Origin: Chloroflexota bacterium
GTDB lineage: Bacteria > Chloroflexota > Anaerolineae > Aggregatilineales > J027
Direction: 5' to 3'
Assembly (NCBI GenBank): GCA_016234595.1
Contig: JACRBG010000050.1
Span: 62,001 to 126,000 of the forward strand
DNA length: 64,000 nucleotides
Shown: one piece after another, positions 27,136 through 36,367 of the stretch
Position numbering within the stretch: position 1 is the first letter of the stretch
How the letters are laid out: each line of letters opens with the position of its first letter
Translations under genes and position numbers: made by a program
The notes under the pieces: model-generated
What the model was told of the DNA's origin: nothing
The model's input: the letters and a program-made list of their open reading frames with translations, nothing else
Database searches by the model: none

Positions 27136-29340
27136 ATGCCAGATGGTTTTCCCGAAAAAGTTTGTAGCAGCCTCGACAAGCCATGTCGTTGGACGATGTG
27201 GAATGTCGAGGGGCAAGAAATGTACCTCTATGCCCTCATCGCCATCGCTGTCCTGCTCCTTGTCGGGAGACTATGGTTGCGTCTGCAAATTTGGCGCAAG
27301 GGCCAAGGCGAATTGCAATTCGACCATCTGCCTCAACGTATTGGACGAGTCTTAAGATATGCCCTTGGGCAATCCAAAATCGTGCGTGATCGCGCCCCCG
27401 GTTTGATGCACGCTGGCATTTTCTTCGGGTTTACCGCGTTGTTTATCGGCACAGCACTGGCTACGATTGACCAAGATCTGTTTGTCAAAATTTTGGACAT
27501 AAAACTGCTCAAGGGTTCATTCTATGCCCTCTATGAAATCGGCCTAGACGCCTTTACCTTAGCCTTTTTGGGTGGGTTGGGTTATGCCCTCTATCGTCGT
27601 AATGCCTTACGACCCAAGAAATTAACCCTGACAGTCGGGTTTAATGCTGTTTTGTTCCAATTATTCCTGCTGGTGCTGACGGGGCTTCTAATTGAGGCGT
27701 TCCGCTTAGCGGCCTTGGATAGGTATATCGGCGATTCGTGGGGTCGTTATTCCTTTGCAGGCTGGACATTGGCGCAGGGCTTACTCATTTTTAGCAAAAG
27801 CGAATCCGTTTGGCGGGATTGGCACGCAGGCATGTGGTGGTTTCATTCCATCCAAGTGGCGGTCTTTATTGTGACGTTAGTGGATAGTCCCCTCAAACAC
27901 ACCATTTACAGCCCGCTCAATATCTTTTTTAGCAATTTCCGTGAACCGGGTCAACTTGCCAAACTTGATCTCGAAAATCCCGATATTGAACAATTTGGTG
28001 TAGGTCGCCTTACGGATTTCCGCGTGGCTCAGTTGATGGATGGGGATGCTTGTACCGAATGTGGACGCTGCCAAGCTGCCTGCCCTGCCTATTTGGGAGG
28101 AACAGCCCTCAATCCGAAACAGATTATTTTGGATATTCGCACGGCAATGAATATCTACAGTGGGCCATTAGGCATTGGGTTACACCCCGCAGCGGCGGCT
28201 GACCACAAATTTAATCCTGATGACATGCCAGTAATCGGCGTAGAACACAATGGGCGGGAACTGCTGAGTAAAGATGCGTTGTGGGCTTGTACCACTTGCC
28301 GAGCCTGCGTCTATGAGTGCCCCGTTTTAATTGAACACGTTGATAGCATTGTAGATATGCGCCGCCATTTAGTCTTGATGGAAGGCGAGCCACCTGCCCT
28401 GCTTGGGACTACATTTAACAATGCCGAGCGATCGGGCAATCCTTGGAATAACCGTGATTCGCGCCTGAAATGGACGGAAGAACTCGAATTCGAGCCACCC
28501 ATCATGGCCGAAAAGAAAAAGGTAGATGTATTGTATTGGGTCGGTTGCTCAGGCGCATTCGATCCCAATTCACAGCGCACCAGTCGGGCCGTTGCCAAGA
28601 TTTTGAATGCAGCGGGCGTAGATTGGGGCATGTTGGGCGACGAAGAAACCTGCCATTGTGAATGGGCACGGCGTGGCGGCAACGAAGCCCTCTATCAAGA
28701 AGCCGTTCCACCTATTATCGAAACCTTCAATCAATATGAATTTAATACAATTATTACACACTGCCCACACTGCTTTAACACCATCAAAAACGAATTCCCC
28801 GATTTTGGTGGCAACTATACGGTAGTGCATCACAGCCAATACATCGCCAAATTGATTGCCGAGGGCAAGATTAAACCTGATTATTCCCGCAATGGGTCAG
28901 CGGGCGAAATGTCCGATGCCGTCAAGCAAATCACCTATCACGACTCCTGCTACATCGGTCGCTATAACGATGAATATGACAGCCCGCGCAAGATGATCGA
29001 GTCCATTCCGGGGGTTAATCTGATTGAGATGGCCCGAAGTCGAGATCGTGGCTTATGCTGCGGCGGTGGCGGTGCACAGGTCTTTATGGAAACCCATCAA
29101 ACCCAACCTGTCAACATGGTGCGCCTGACTGAGGCTGTCCATGCACTGAACGGTGATATTCCCTACGACCACACTGGGGCGGTGCGTGAAGTGGGTACGA
29201 ATGTCAAACTCGACCAACCGGGCACGATTGCCACCGCCTGCCCCTTCTGCACCGTCATGCTCAACAGCGCCCAGCAATCTATGGCGGTGGAGGACTTGGT
29301 CGTGCGGGATGTGTCAGAAATTGTAGCGGAAGCCATTTAG
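27136..29340 (+). CDS. Membrane-bound Fe-S oxidoreductase: NarI-like cytochrome b domain, two 4Fe-4S sites and two CCG domains
   Basis: The 734-residue protein has an N-terminal region with about six membrane segments like NarI/HdrE, with histidines for possible heme b (LMHAGIFFGF, WWFHSIQVAV). Next are two ferredoxin-type sites, CTECGRCQAACPAY (residue about 306) and CTTCRACVYECPVL (about 385), then two HdrD-like CCG domains. The second has the normal GLCCGGGGAQVF (about 641). The first has CHCEWARRGGNE (about 506) where CCG is usual. Relatives pass electrons between quinones and flavoproteins or acyl-CoA/ETF systems. Start 27136 has GGAG seven bases upstream; a TTG at 27103 is a poorer choice. 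It ends in TAG. Confidence 0.87.
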   Translation: MPDGFPEKVCSSLDKPCRWTMWNVEGQEMYLYALIAIAVLLLVGRLWLRLQIWRKGQGELQFDHLPQRIGRVLRYALGQSKIVRDRAPGLMHAGIFFGFTALFIGTALATIDQDLFVKILDIKLLKGSFYALYEIGLDAFTLAFLGGLGYALYRRNALRPKKLTLTVGFNAVLFQLFLLVLTGLLIEAFRLAALDRYIGDSWGRYSFAGWTLAQGLLIFSKSESVWRDWHAGMWWFHSIQVAVFIVTLVDSPLKHTIYSPLNIFFSNFREPGQLAKLDLENPDIEQFGVGRLTDFRVAQLMDGDACTECGRCQAACPAYLGGTALNPKQIILDIRTAMNIYSGPLGIGLHPAAAADHKFNPDDMPVIGVEHNGRELLSKDALWACTTCRACVYECPVLIEHVDSIVDMRRHLVLMEGEPPALLGTTFNNAERSGNPWNNRDSRLKWTEELEFEPPIMAEKKKVDVLYWVGCSGAFDPNSQRTSRAVAKILNAAGVDWGMLGDEETCHCEWARRGGNEALYQEAVPPIIETFNQYEFNTIITHCPHCFNTIKNEFPDFGGNYTVVHHSQYIAKLIAEGKIKPDYSRNGSAGEMSDAVKQITYHDSCYIGRYNDEYDSPRKMIESIPGVNLIEMARSRDRGLCCGGGGAQVFMETHQTQPVNMVRLTEAVHALNGDIPYDHTGAVREVGTNVKLDQPGTIATACPFCTVMLNSAQQSMAVEDLVVRDVSEIVAEAI

Positions 29341-29370
29341 TTTTTGGCAAAGTGGAAGGAAATCCCACCG

Positions 29371-29991
29371 ATGGATAATACCAAATCTCATTGGGAACAA
29401 GTCTATGCCACCAAAGGAAGCAATGAGGTGAGTTGGTATCAAACCCAGCCCCAAAAATCGCTGGAGCTAATCCAAGGCACAGGTATCACCCATGATGCCC
29501 AAATCATTGATATTGGCGGCGGCGCTTCGACATTGGTGGATTTCCTTCTGCAAGCCGATTTCCAAAATGTGACTGTTTTAGATATTTCTGCGGCATCGCT
29601 GCACAACGCCCAGCAAAGACTAGGGAATGCGGCCAAACGAGTGACTTGGCTGGAAACGGATATTACCCAAGCCACCCTAGCCACAGATTTTTACGATGTC
29701 TGGCATGATCGAGCCGTATTCCATTTTCTGACCAATCCAGCTGACCGTCTAGCCTATGTTCAATTGGCAAAGCAAGCTCTTAAACCCAATGGGCACATTA
29801 TTGTGGCAACCTTTGCCCCTGACGGCCCAACACGGTGCAGTGGATTAGATGTGGTGCGTTATGACCCCGAACATCTACATGGGGAGTTTGGTGAGCCATT
29901 TGAGTTGGTGGCAAGCTATCATGAGCTTCACCAGACGCCTTTTGGCACAGAGCAAAGTTTCATCTACTGCTATTGTAAGAAACGCTCATGA
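29371..29991 (+). CDS. Class I SAM-dependent methyltransferase
   Basis: A 206-residue enzyme. The N-terminus KSHWEQVYATKGSNEVSWYQ is shared by a common family of small methyltransferases; motif I is IIDIGGGASTLVDFLL and the acidic end of strand 2 is VTVLDISAASL. A HDRAVFHFLT segment corresponds to the post-motif region. The substrate is unknown. ATG 29371 has AAGGA ten bases upstream, and an earlier TTG in frame lacks one. Its stop overlaps the start of the AlkD-like gene (ATGA), indicating joint translation. Confidence 0.87.
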   Translation: MDNTKSHWEQVYATKGSNEVSWYQTQPQKSLELIQGTGITHDAQIIDIGGGASTLVDFLLQADFQNVTVLDISAASLHNAQQRLGNAAKRVTWLETDITQATLATDFYDVWHDRAVFHFLTNPADRLAYVQLAKQALKPNGHIIVATFAPDGPTRCSGLDVVRYDPEHLHGEFGEPFELVASYHELHQTPFGTEQSFIYCYCKKRS

Positions 29992-30602
29992 TTGACGCAC
30001 TCACCGAGCGAGTACAGAAAACCCAACACGGGTTTACTGACATCAAAAAAACAGCGGATGAGCTTGTTGCCAGCCAGTCACCTGACATTTCCATCTCCCT
30101 TGCCTACGAGCTATTCAAAAGCGAAGTACCTCAGGCACGCATGTTGGCAACGTTTATCTTCGGTCGTCACGCTACTCAATTCCCCGATATTCTCATTTTC
30201 ATGCGTGAACACATCAGCCGTGATACTAATTGGCGCGTGCAAGAGATTTTGGCGATGGCCTTTGACCAGTTTTGTGCCGACACAGGTTATGAAAAAGCCT
30301 TCCCAATAATCCAAGATTGGCTGGCTGACGGCCATCACCATGTGCGACGGGCGGTGACCGAAGGCTTACGTATCTGGACAAGCCGCCCCTATTTTGATGA
30401 ACACCCTGAAATAGCCATCCAATTATTGAGCCAATTACATGCCGATGACAGCGAATATGTCCGCAAATCGGTTGGGAATGCGCTACGGGACATCAGTCGC
30501 AAACACCCCGATTTAATCCGTGAGGAGTTATCATCATGGGATAGATCGTCTAAAAAAGTGGCGCAGGTCTACAAACTAGCTAGTAGGCTGCTTGTAGAGT
30601 AA
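29988..30602 (+). CDS. HEAT-repeat protein of the DNA alkylation repair (AlkC/AlkD) type
   Basis: The 204-residue all-helical protein has helix pairs including TNWRVQEILAMAFDQFC, HHHVRRAVTEGLRIWTS and SEYVRKSVGNALRDISRK. The VRxSVxNxLRDI pattern is typical of AlkC/AlkD-like HEAT proteins, which flip and excise alkylated purines. At about 205 residues it is slightly shorter than AlkD. Substrate activity is inferred from the family only. Translation is coupled to the methyltransferase gene just upstream. A 70-base gap follows before the next gene. Confidence 0.8.
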   Translation: MIDALTERVQKTQHGFTDIKKTADELVASQSPDISISLAYELFKSEVPQARMLATFIFGRHATQFPDILIFMREHISRDTNWRVQEILAMAFDQFCADTGYEKAFPIIQDWLADGHHHVRRAVTEGLRIWTSRPYFDEHPEIAIQLLSQLHADDSEYVRKSVGNALRDISRKHPDLIREELSSWDRSSKKVAQVYKLASRLLVE

Positions 30603-30675
30603 ACAAAGTTCTCTGCCCTATCAAAATTGGGGATAATGGGCATCTAATTATTCGTATCGTGAGTACAACACCATT

Positions 30676-31362
30676 ATGGAAATCACCCATCTGACGCTTT
30701 TAGCCCAAGATTTATCTGCCCAACATCAGTTTTATACACAAGTTTTGGGATTACCGATGTTAGAAGGTGGCGAGGAAGTCATTACGTTTGGCGTGGGTCG
30801 CTCCAAACTCACTTTCTTGCAAGCCGATGAGGATTGGTCTGGCACGTATCATTTTGCCTTCAATATCCCTGAGAATCAATTTGCGCAGGCCAAAGCATGG
30901 CTGACTGAACGAGTAAGCTTGATTCACAACCCAGCAGGTGAAGATGAATTCCGCTTTGAAAGCTGGAATGCCCATGCTATCTATTTCTATGATCTGGCTG
31001 GCAATATTTTGGAATTTATCGCCCGTCACGATTTACGCAATGCTTCCGACGCGCCATTTAGCCATGAAAGCCTGTTAGCCATCAGTGAAATCGGCTTGAC
31101 TACACCCGATGTCGCCGCGACGATGCGCCAACTTCAATCCTATTTGCCGTTAAAGGTCTATCGGAACAGCGAGAGTGAAGATTTTACGGCACTGGGTGAC
31201 GCCAATGGCCTGCTGATCATTGTGAAAAAAGGGCGTATTTGGTGGCCCGAAACAGGCGTTCCAGCATCATTGGCCGCCGTTTCAATTTTGAGTATGGATA
31301 GCAACGGGCAGGGATTTCAAATCAGCGGCCCACCCTATGACATTAGCCCAATGCTGGCTTGA
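30676..31362 (+). CDS. VOC-superfamily protein (glyoxalase/ring-cleavage dioxygenase fold)
   Basis: The 228-residue protein has an N-terminal VOC unit, MEITHLTLLAQDLSAQHQFY through NILEFIARHDL, with metal-ligand-like H5 and E in ILEFI. A second, weaker half begins ISEIGLTTPDVAATMRQL. The catechol 2,3-dioxygenase-like arrangement makes it a glyoxalase/dioxygenase relative; the substrate is unknown. No clear ribosome site is visible. It is followed by the tRNA-Ser promoter. Confidence 0.8.
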   Translation: MEITHLTLLAQDLSAQHQFYTQVLGLPMLEGGEEVITFGVGRSKLTFLQADEDWSGTYHFAFNIPENQFAQAKAWLTERVSLIHNPAGEDEFRFESWNAHAIYFYDLAGNILEFIARHDLRNASDAPFSHESLLAISEIGLTTPDVAATMRQLQSYLPLKVYRNSESEDFTALGDANGLLIIVKKGRIWWPETGVPASLAAVSILSMDSNGQGFQISGPPYDISPMLA

Positions 31363-31370
31363 AGTTTGTA

Positions 31371-31399
31371 TTGACCGAGGTTAGCCCTAACGCTATAAT
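31371..31399 (+). promoter_or_regulatory. Sigma-70-type promoter of tRNA-Ser
   Basis: TTGACC and TATAAT are separated by 17 bases, about 24 bases before the mature tRNA 5' end. Confidence 0.75.
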
Positions 31400-31422
31400 C
31401 ACACCCAATCGAATATGATTTT

Positions 31423-31515
31423 GGAGAGGTAGCATAGTCTGGCCTAATGCGCTCGCCTGGAAAGCGGGTACAGGGTAATTCCCTGTCGTGGGTTCAAATC
31501 CCACTCTCTCCGCCA
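31423..31515 (+). tRNA. tRNA-Ser (anticodon GGA)
   Basis: It folds as a class II tRNA with a 7-bp acceptor stem (GGAGAGG / TCTCTCC), an anticodon loop giving GGA, a long variable arm (ACAGGG..CCCTGT) and a T arm GTGGG / CCCAC. The discriminator is G and CCA is encoded at 31513-31515. The long variable arm and GGA anticodon identify serine. Confidence 0.95.
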
Positions 31516-31593
31516 AAATGATAATGGCAGACGGAGGTTAATCTCGGTCTGCCGTTCTGTTTTACTCACTGAAACATATCAGAAAGTGCAGCC

Positions 31594-32607
31594 ATGGCAA
31601 CAAAAACGACCAATCGCCAACGGCGATTTTGGGGTGTCGTCCTTTTTTTTATCGTCTCTTTGGTTTTCATCTGCGGCCTCACAGCCCTATTGGTTCGCAG
31701 CGCCTTTAATAATGCACGGCATGAATCAAAGGCAGTTTTGGCCGGAGCATCAGTGGATACACTAGTCGAATTGCCGGGTGATCGCGCCTACCCCGGAGCA
31801 TTAGCCATTGGGCCAGACGGCAATATCTATGCAGGTAGTTTTTGCACAGGGGATATTTGGCGCATTACCCCCGACGGTCAACGCGAAACATGGGTTAAGG
31901 GTGGCAGTAAGACCATTCAAGCCGCGTCGGGTATGGCCTTTGCACCGGATGGCTCGTTATATGTAATTGATCGCAAAGATTGTGATCCGCGTCGGGGTCA
32001 AGGTCAAATTAAACGCATTTCAGCCGATGGGCAAACCGTCGAACAAATTGGCACGCTCGAAAATGATGAAGTGCCGCATTCCATTACTTTTGATAACGAG
32101 GGTGTGCTGTATTTTAGCGATACCCAGCGCGGGACGATTCTGAAACTGAATGATGCAGGTGAATTCGAAACATGGTGGACACTACCTGAAGTCAGTGATA
32201 AGGCGCAACCCACTGGGCTAGCCTATGATGCGGTGACAGATGATATTGTCGTGGCGGACACCGCTGCTGGCACAGTCTATCGGCTCGATTTTGATCTGGA
32301 TCGCAAACCGAAATTATTAGGCACAGTCTATGGGGAAGATGATCGCGAACTCGATGGCCTTACCATTGATGACCTAGGGCGGGTGATTTTCACCATTTAC
32401 GACACCAACAAGGTCGCTCGAATCGAATTGAATGGGGACATCACCATTTTGGCGGAGGATTTTCGTGAGCCAAGTGATGTGGGCTATCTAAATGGGACGG
32501 TTTACGTCACCAATCTTGACTCCGTTTCGCTCGCTCCAGTTATCAGTCTATTGATTGACCCATCGCTGCCCTTCACGATTGATAAGATCACCCTGCCAAT
32601 AGAATAA
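31594..32607 (+). CDS. Membrane-anchored beta-propeller protein (NHL/SMP-30-like)
   Basis: The 337-residue protein has an N-terminal membrane anchor (VVLFFIVSLVFICGLTALLV) and then a propeller of about six blades. Repeats such as ALAIGPDGNIYAGSFCTGDI, GMAFAPDGSLYVIDRKD and ITFDNEGVLYFSDT carry the DG-x-(I/L)Y pattern of SMP-30/NHL lactonase-like domains. It could be a gluconolactonase-like hydrolase or a binding scaffold; I cannot tell which. It lies on the plus strand just after tRNA-Ser, and converges on the transglycosylase gene. Confidence 0.75.
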   Translation: MATKTTNRQRRFWGVVLFFIVSLVFICGLTALLVRSAFNNARHESKAVLAGASVDTLVELPGDRAYPGALAIGPDGNIYAGSFCTGDIWRITPDGQRETWVKGGSKTIQAASGMAFAPDGSLYVIDRKDCDPRRGQGQIKRISADGQTVEQIGTLENDEVPHSITFDNEGVLYFSDTQRGTILKLNDAGEFETWWTLPEVSDKAQPTGLAYDAVTDDIVVADTAAGTVYRLDFDLDRKPKLLGTVYGEDDRELDGLTIDDLGRVIFTIYDTNKVARIELNGDITILAEDFREPSDVGYLNGTVYVTNLDSVSLAPVISLLIDPSLPFTIDKITLPIE

Positions 32608-32624
32608 ACAGGGATAGCCCTGCC

Positions 32625-33461
32625 CTATTGATTGAGCGTTAGGGAGGGCAACGGGCGCATTAATTGCTGGCGGGTTTCGGCTTGGGTGCATAAGCGCGAC
32701 CCCCCAGCTGCCAACCATTCATTCAAGGTCTGGCTGGTTGAGTTGCCCCGTGAGGCATCCAGCCAAATTCCAGTACCCCAGCGATAATAATTTTGTGACT
32801 CCTGCACCCATTGATCACGTGGGGTACTCAATACACTCGGCCCACCGTTGTAGCATACTAAGGCTAGGCCGACGTCGGGGTTTCCATCAATGACGCCATC
32901 GAAATCAGGGTCTCTGGAAAATCGCAAGCATTCAGCCAAGATGTTAAGGCCAATACGAGCGTTATCCATTGGGTCAAGCTGATTTAAACCCGGCTCTTGG
33001 AAGTTCGCTGGCATGACCTGAAATAACCCCTGGGCGTCAGCAACAGATACCGCATAGGGATCGCCACACGACTCGATTTGTACAACCGTCGCCACTAAAT
33101 TTGGATTCAGGCCATATTCCTGTGCCCATTGAAAAATAGCGGGCTCCCAATACTCCACACTGGGTGAGAATAGATCGGCAAGGTCACGGTCGGTATTGTA
33201 TAAGCCATCATAATGCCCAACAATAGTCACATCTGAGTTATGGGTGATACCCACCCACTCCGCTAAGGTATTGCCCACAATTTGGATTACCAAAAAATAG
33301 AGGGCCAATAGGATGACAAACAGAGCAGGGAGCATAGTCAGCCATTGGCGGAAGCGTGATGGAGTGGCTTTGACCTTAGCCGACGCTTTTTTAGTTCCCT
33401 TGCCCTTATCACTCGTTTTTTTGGCGGGTGCGGGTGATTTTTTGTTGCTAGTTCGCCCCAT
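32625..33461 (-). CDS. Membrane-anchored lytic transglycosylase (SLT/goose-lysozyme fold)
   Basis: A 278-residue protein with a Lys/Ala/Pro-rich cytosolic tail (residues 1-36), one membrane segment (LPALFVILLALYFLVIQIV) and an extracytoplasmic SLT domain. The catalytic glutamate is in VATVVQIESCGDPYAVSV, followed by DAQGLFQVMPANF and a late GLALVCYNGGPSVL, all classic transglycosylase signatures. It cleaves the glycan chains of peptidoglycan. It lies three bases after the site-2 protease gene, so they are in one operon. Confidence 0.9.
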   Translation of the reverse strand: MGRTSNKKSPAPAKKTSDKGKGTKKASAKVKATPSRFRQWLTMLPALFVILLALYFLVIQIVGNTLAEWVGITHNSDVTIVGHYDGLYNTDRDLADLFSPSVEYWEPAIFQWAQEYGLNPNLVATVVQIESCGDPYAVSVADAQGLFQVMPANFQEPGLNQLDPMDNARIGLNILAECLRFSRDPDFDGVIDGNPDVGLALVCYNGGPSVLSTPRDQWVQESQNYYRWGTGIWLDASRGNSTSQTLNEWLAAGGSRLCTQAETRQQLMRPLPSLTLNQ

Positions 33462-33464
33462 AAT

Positions 33465-34646
33465 TTATGACCCAGCTGGAATAATTTGAATGGGGTTCGG
33501 GACAAACACCAAAATAAAAATGATCAACGCGATGATACCAATCATGCGTCGCCGACCATCTAGCGGGGTAACGTCATCTAAAGGTGTAGCGTGCTGCCAG
33601 CCAAATAACAAAAGCAATAGAGTCCAGAATGCCCACGATAAACTTACCAAAACAGTCAGTGCAGCGAATGTCCCAATGATGGGCACATAGAGTTTACGAA
33701 CTCGTCGCCCGAATAGGGTATAAATGACATGCCCTCCATCGAGCTGTCCCAACGGAATTAGGTTGAGAGCCGTCACAAATAGGCCCGTCCAACCGGCTGT
33801 GGCTAGTTGATTGATAAATACATCCTCATTGCCATCAGGCACAAAACGCCCAAACACCGCAATTTTGGCGGCGGCATAGACCAGCGAATTGCCTTCGCGG
33901 GCAGTGTCTTCATTTTTGGGTACTTCTTGGATTTTGGAAGTAGCAAGACCAATGATGAGAATAGGAATAGCAAAAAACAAGCCTGCCAATGGCCCTGCTA
34001 CGCCAACGTCGAACAGCACCTTTCGGTTTTTTATGGGGCCACGCATCATAATAAACGCGCCCAATGTCCCAAACAAGCCAAACGGCATGGGAATAAAATA
34101 GGGTAAGCTGACATTGGTAACACGATGCCGCTTCGCCGCAAAATAGTGCCCCAATTCGTGTGCTCCCAAAATCAACATCAAACTAAGGGCATAGGGCCAA
34201 CCGTCAAGCAGATGAATATCGCTGAAATCCTTGACCTCGCGGCCATCAATACCTGCTTGTGTGCCTGCCCCGACAAAGAGCAGACTTAGAATAGTTAACA
34301 CAAGCAATAGCAGATTAGGCCACCATGGAAGCTCGCGCGTGGCAAAACGTCCCTGAAATACGGTGAGAATATGCTTGCCCGTCGCCTCATCTTGACTTAG
34401 ATAGGCGTGAAAGTTGAGTTGAGCCAAAGCGGGGTCAAGTTGATCCAAAACACCCTCGCTGGGGACACGCAACCGCCCAATATATTGCACTTCGACATTG
34501 GGAATCGGCGGATTTATAGCTTCTTCAATATCAAAAACGGCTTCAATAACCGACCGTAATTTGCTGTCAGGCTGACGGGATGGCAGCGTTGTGACCTGTG
34601 GAATATCAATCGCGTCACTAGAATATTGAGATTGTTCTGGAAGCAT
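33465..34646 (-). CDS. Site-2 (M50) membrane metalloprotease
   Basis: The 393-residue protein has a cytosolic N-terminal domain (about 110 residues) and then seven or so membrane helices. The zinc site is ILGAHELGHYFAAKRH (HExxH), with the third ligand in NLIPLGQLDGGHVIY. Also present is FAIPILIIGL with the following helix of the M50 fold. Members cleave membrane-spanning substrates such as anti-sigma factors or signal peptides. The genes on both sides (lipoprotein, lytic transglycosylase) suggest a role in the envelope stress or wall pathway; that is inference. Confidence 0.9.
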   Translation of the reverse strand: MLPEQSQYSSDAIDIPQVTTLPSRQPDSKLRSVIEAVFDIEEAINPPIPNVEVQYIGRLRVPSEGVLDQLDPALAQLNFHAYLSQDEATGKHILTVFQGRFATRELPWWPNLLLLVLTILSLLFVGAGTQAGIDGREVKDFSDIHLLDGWPYALSLMLILGAHELGHYFAAKRHRVTNVSLPYFIPMPFGLFGTLGAFIMMRGPIKNRKVLFDVGVAGPLAGLFFAIPILIIGLATSKIQEVPKNEDTAREGNSLVYAAAKIAVFGRFVPDGNEDVFINQLATAGWTGLFVTALNLIPLGQLDGGHVIYTLFGRRVRKLYVPIIGTFAALTVLVSLSWAFWTLLLLLFGWQHATPLDDVTPLDGRRRMIGIIALIIFILVFVPNPIQIIPAGS

Positions 34647-34704
34647 CTATATCATTTACCTTTACGAGTTTGAACACCCTGTCTAAAAGTCCCATCATTT
34701 ATTG

Positions 34705-35823
34705 TTATTGTGAGGCCGTCGCTGGCGGTGAGGTGGGTGGCACGGCAACTGGGGGTTGATAGGGTAAGATTTGCCATGCACCGCCATTTTCTGATAATTC
34801 CAATATTCCACCATCACGGGTACGTAGATAAGTCACTTTGTCATTATCGGTTAGGCCTGATACTTGCACAATACCGTCATAACCCACCTCTGGTTCAGTG
34901 GCCCAACCGAGGCGGTCACGGGTACGGGGGTTGTCGCGCCAGACCAAGCCAAAACCGCGTATAGGCTGAAATAGATTGGGTGGGGGTTGGATGGTCTCAT
35001 CGCGCTCCGGTTGTCCATCAGTAAACAGGTCAGGAGCAATTAGCCAGCGCGGTTGTTGATCATCCGAGTAAATGATGATAATTTGTTTGGTATTGCCCAG
35101 CCAAATCATTGAGCCATGTTCAAAACGCTGTTCAACTTGGAAGGTCGGGTCACCAGCACCATTGGGGCAAGTCGCAGGCGGCGGGCTAAAAAACCAAAGG
35201 AGTGCGCAATTGGCCGCAGCAGCCAAAGGAACCGTTACTTCCGCATTGGCAACACCATCCGCATTACTGGCGACCAATTCAAATTTGGCTTCGTCTACAT
35301 CCGTGATTTCGGTAGCAACTGTAATACGGCCTTCGTTGTCCACCCGCCATTCTTTAGTGCGTTCGCCCTCAGCATCCAAGCGATAAATGCTCACCCGTTC
35401 AGCCCCGGACACACGCCAAAACAACGTGACATTGGCTCCCGGAGCAAGTGCCCCTGTCGTTTCATTGGCAAAGTACTCAATTTCAAGCCCAGCCAGTGTT
35501 GGTAAGGCCGTGACGGTCAAGGTGGCAGGCGCGGGAGTAAACGTCGGACGTAATGGGCTGGTGGGCGACGGGCCAAGTGTAGAAGTCAAATCACGCCGCC
35601 GCTCGACAGTAGGGATAAGTGTCAGGGTATTAAATGCGACAACCGCGACAGTTGGAATAGGGGTAAAGGTTGCGGTGGGTGGAGCGGATTGGCTAGGGGT
35701 GTTGGTTGGGATTTCAGTCACAATGACGGGGGAGTGTTCTGCTCCACAAGCATTTAACCCAAGCAATATCAGCACTAAGGCTAGCAGGATCAATTTATTC
35801 GACCCACGCAAGAAAAAACCCAT
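34705..35823 (-). CDS. Exported lipoprotein with Ig-like domain
   Basis: A 372-residue protein from ATG 35823 (GGAG at eight bases). The lipoprotein signal ends in LILLGLNACGAEHS with the lipobox cysteine. A Thr/Pro-rich linker (TPSQSAPPTATFTPIPT) precedes an Ig-like domain (VTLFWRVSGAERVSIYRLDA) and a C-terminal domain around FFSPPPATCPNGAGDPTFQV. The latter resembles domains found in other Chloroflexota lipoproteins. A Pro/Thr tail ends the protein. It is upstream of the M50 gene and probably in its operon. Function unknown. Confidence 0.75.
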   Translation of the reverse strand: MGFFLRGSNKLILLALVLILLGLNACGAEHSPVIVTEIPTNTPSQSAPPTATFTPIPTVAVVAFNTLTLIPTVERRRDLTSTLGPSPTSPLRPTFTPAPATLTVTALPTLAGLEIEYFANETTGALAPGANVTLFWRVSGAERVSIYRLDAEGERTKEWRVDNEGRITVATEITDVDEAKFELVASNADGVANAEVTVPLAAAANCALLWFFSPPPATCPNGAGDPTFQVEQRFEHGSMIWLGNTKQIIIIYSDDQQPRWLIAPDLFTDGQPERDETIQPPPNLFQPIRGFGLVWRDNPRTRDRLGWATEPEVGYDGIVQVSGLTDNDKVTYLRTRDGGILELSENGGAWQILPYQPPVAVPPTSPPATASQ

Positions 35824-35912
35824 CGATCTATCTCCGACCCTATATGATAAGAAATACACCGAACTAGTTTACCCACCAACAGGAACTTTAGAAAATCTTG
35901 GGGTCTATAAAC

Positions 35913-35935
35913 AAAAAACCAGCAGGTTTTGCTGG
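35913..35935 (-). terminator. Rho-independent terminator after tRNA-Lys
   Basis: On the minus strand CCAGCA and TGCTGG pair around AAACC and are followed by TTTTTT. It lies 19 bases beyond the 3' end of tRNA-Lys. Confidence 0.85.
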
Positions 35936-35953
35936 CTGAAGTTTTTAATTTTG

Positions 35954-36025
35954 TGACTCAGGAGGGACTCGAACCCCCAACCAATTGATTAAGAGTCAAC
36001 TGCTCTGCCATTGAGCTACTGAGCC
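35954..36025 (-). tRNA. tRNA-Lys (anticodon CTT)
   Basis: A 72-nt class I tRNA: acceptor GGCTCAG / CTGAGTC with one G-T pair, T8 A9, D arm GCTC/GAGC, anticodon loop CTCTTAA (anticodon CTT) and a T loop TTCGAGT. The discriminator is A; CCA is not encoded. It has all the usual conserved bases and so serves as a local contrast to the odd tRNA at 56243. Confidence 0.95.
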
Positions 36026-36134
36026 AAATTTCGGTTGCTAGTATAACAAAGATTAGAGGGGTGTCAATCCTTTTTACAAGCGCCTAAACGATGGGAAAGG
36101 GCCATTTGGTAAACAGCCCTAATTCCCAAATAGC

Positions 36135-36362
36135 CTAATTGGATTCAGCCACCTTGCCAGAGTAGCCCGCATCTTGGATGGCCTGCAAAATTTCCGCCTC
36201 GGTCACCTTTGTTTCATCATATTCGATGAGTGAGGTTTGACGTTTGTAGTTTGTCGAGGCGGATTTCACCCCGGGTAAATCCTCAACGGCTCCATCAATG
36301 GTCATGGCACATCCTACACAGTGCATCCCTTGAATTTTGAACTGTTGCTTAATCATCGTCAT
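36135..36362 (-). CDS. Heavy-metal-associated (HMA) domain protein, CopZ-like
   Basis: A 75-residue single HMA domain: FKIQGMHCVGCAMTIDGAVE with the metal-binding CxxC, then GVKSASTNYKRQTSLIEYD, ending AGYSGKVAESN. Such proteins bind Cu(I) or another soft metal and hand it to a transporter. It is in a two-gene operon with the SafE/cupredoxin protein, whose stop is five bases before this ATG. AGAGGG precedes the start, with a second ATG two codons later equally possible. Confidence 0.85.
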   Translation of the reverse strand: MTMIKQQFKIQGMHCVGCAMTIDGAVEDLPGVKSASTNYKRQTSLIEYDETKVTEAEILQAIQDAGYSGKVAESN

Positions 36363-36367
36363 GCCCT

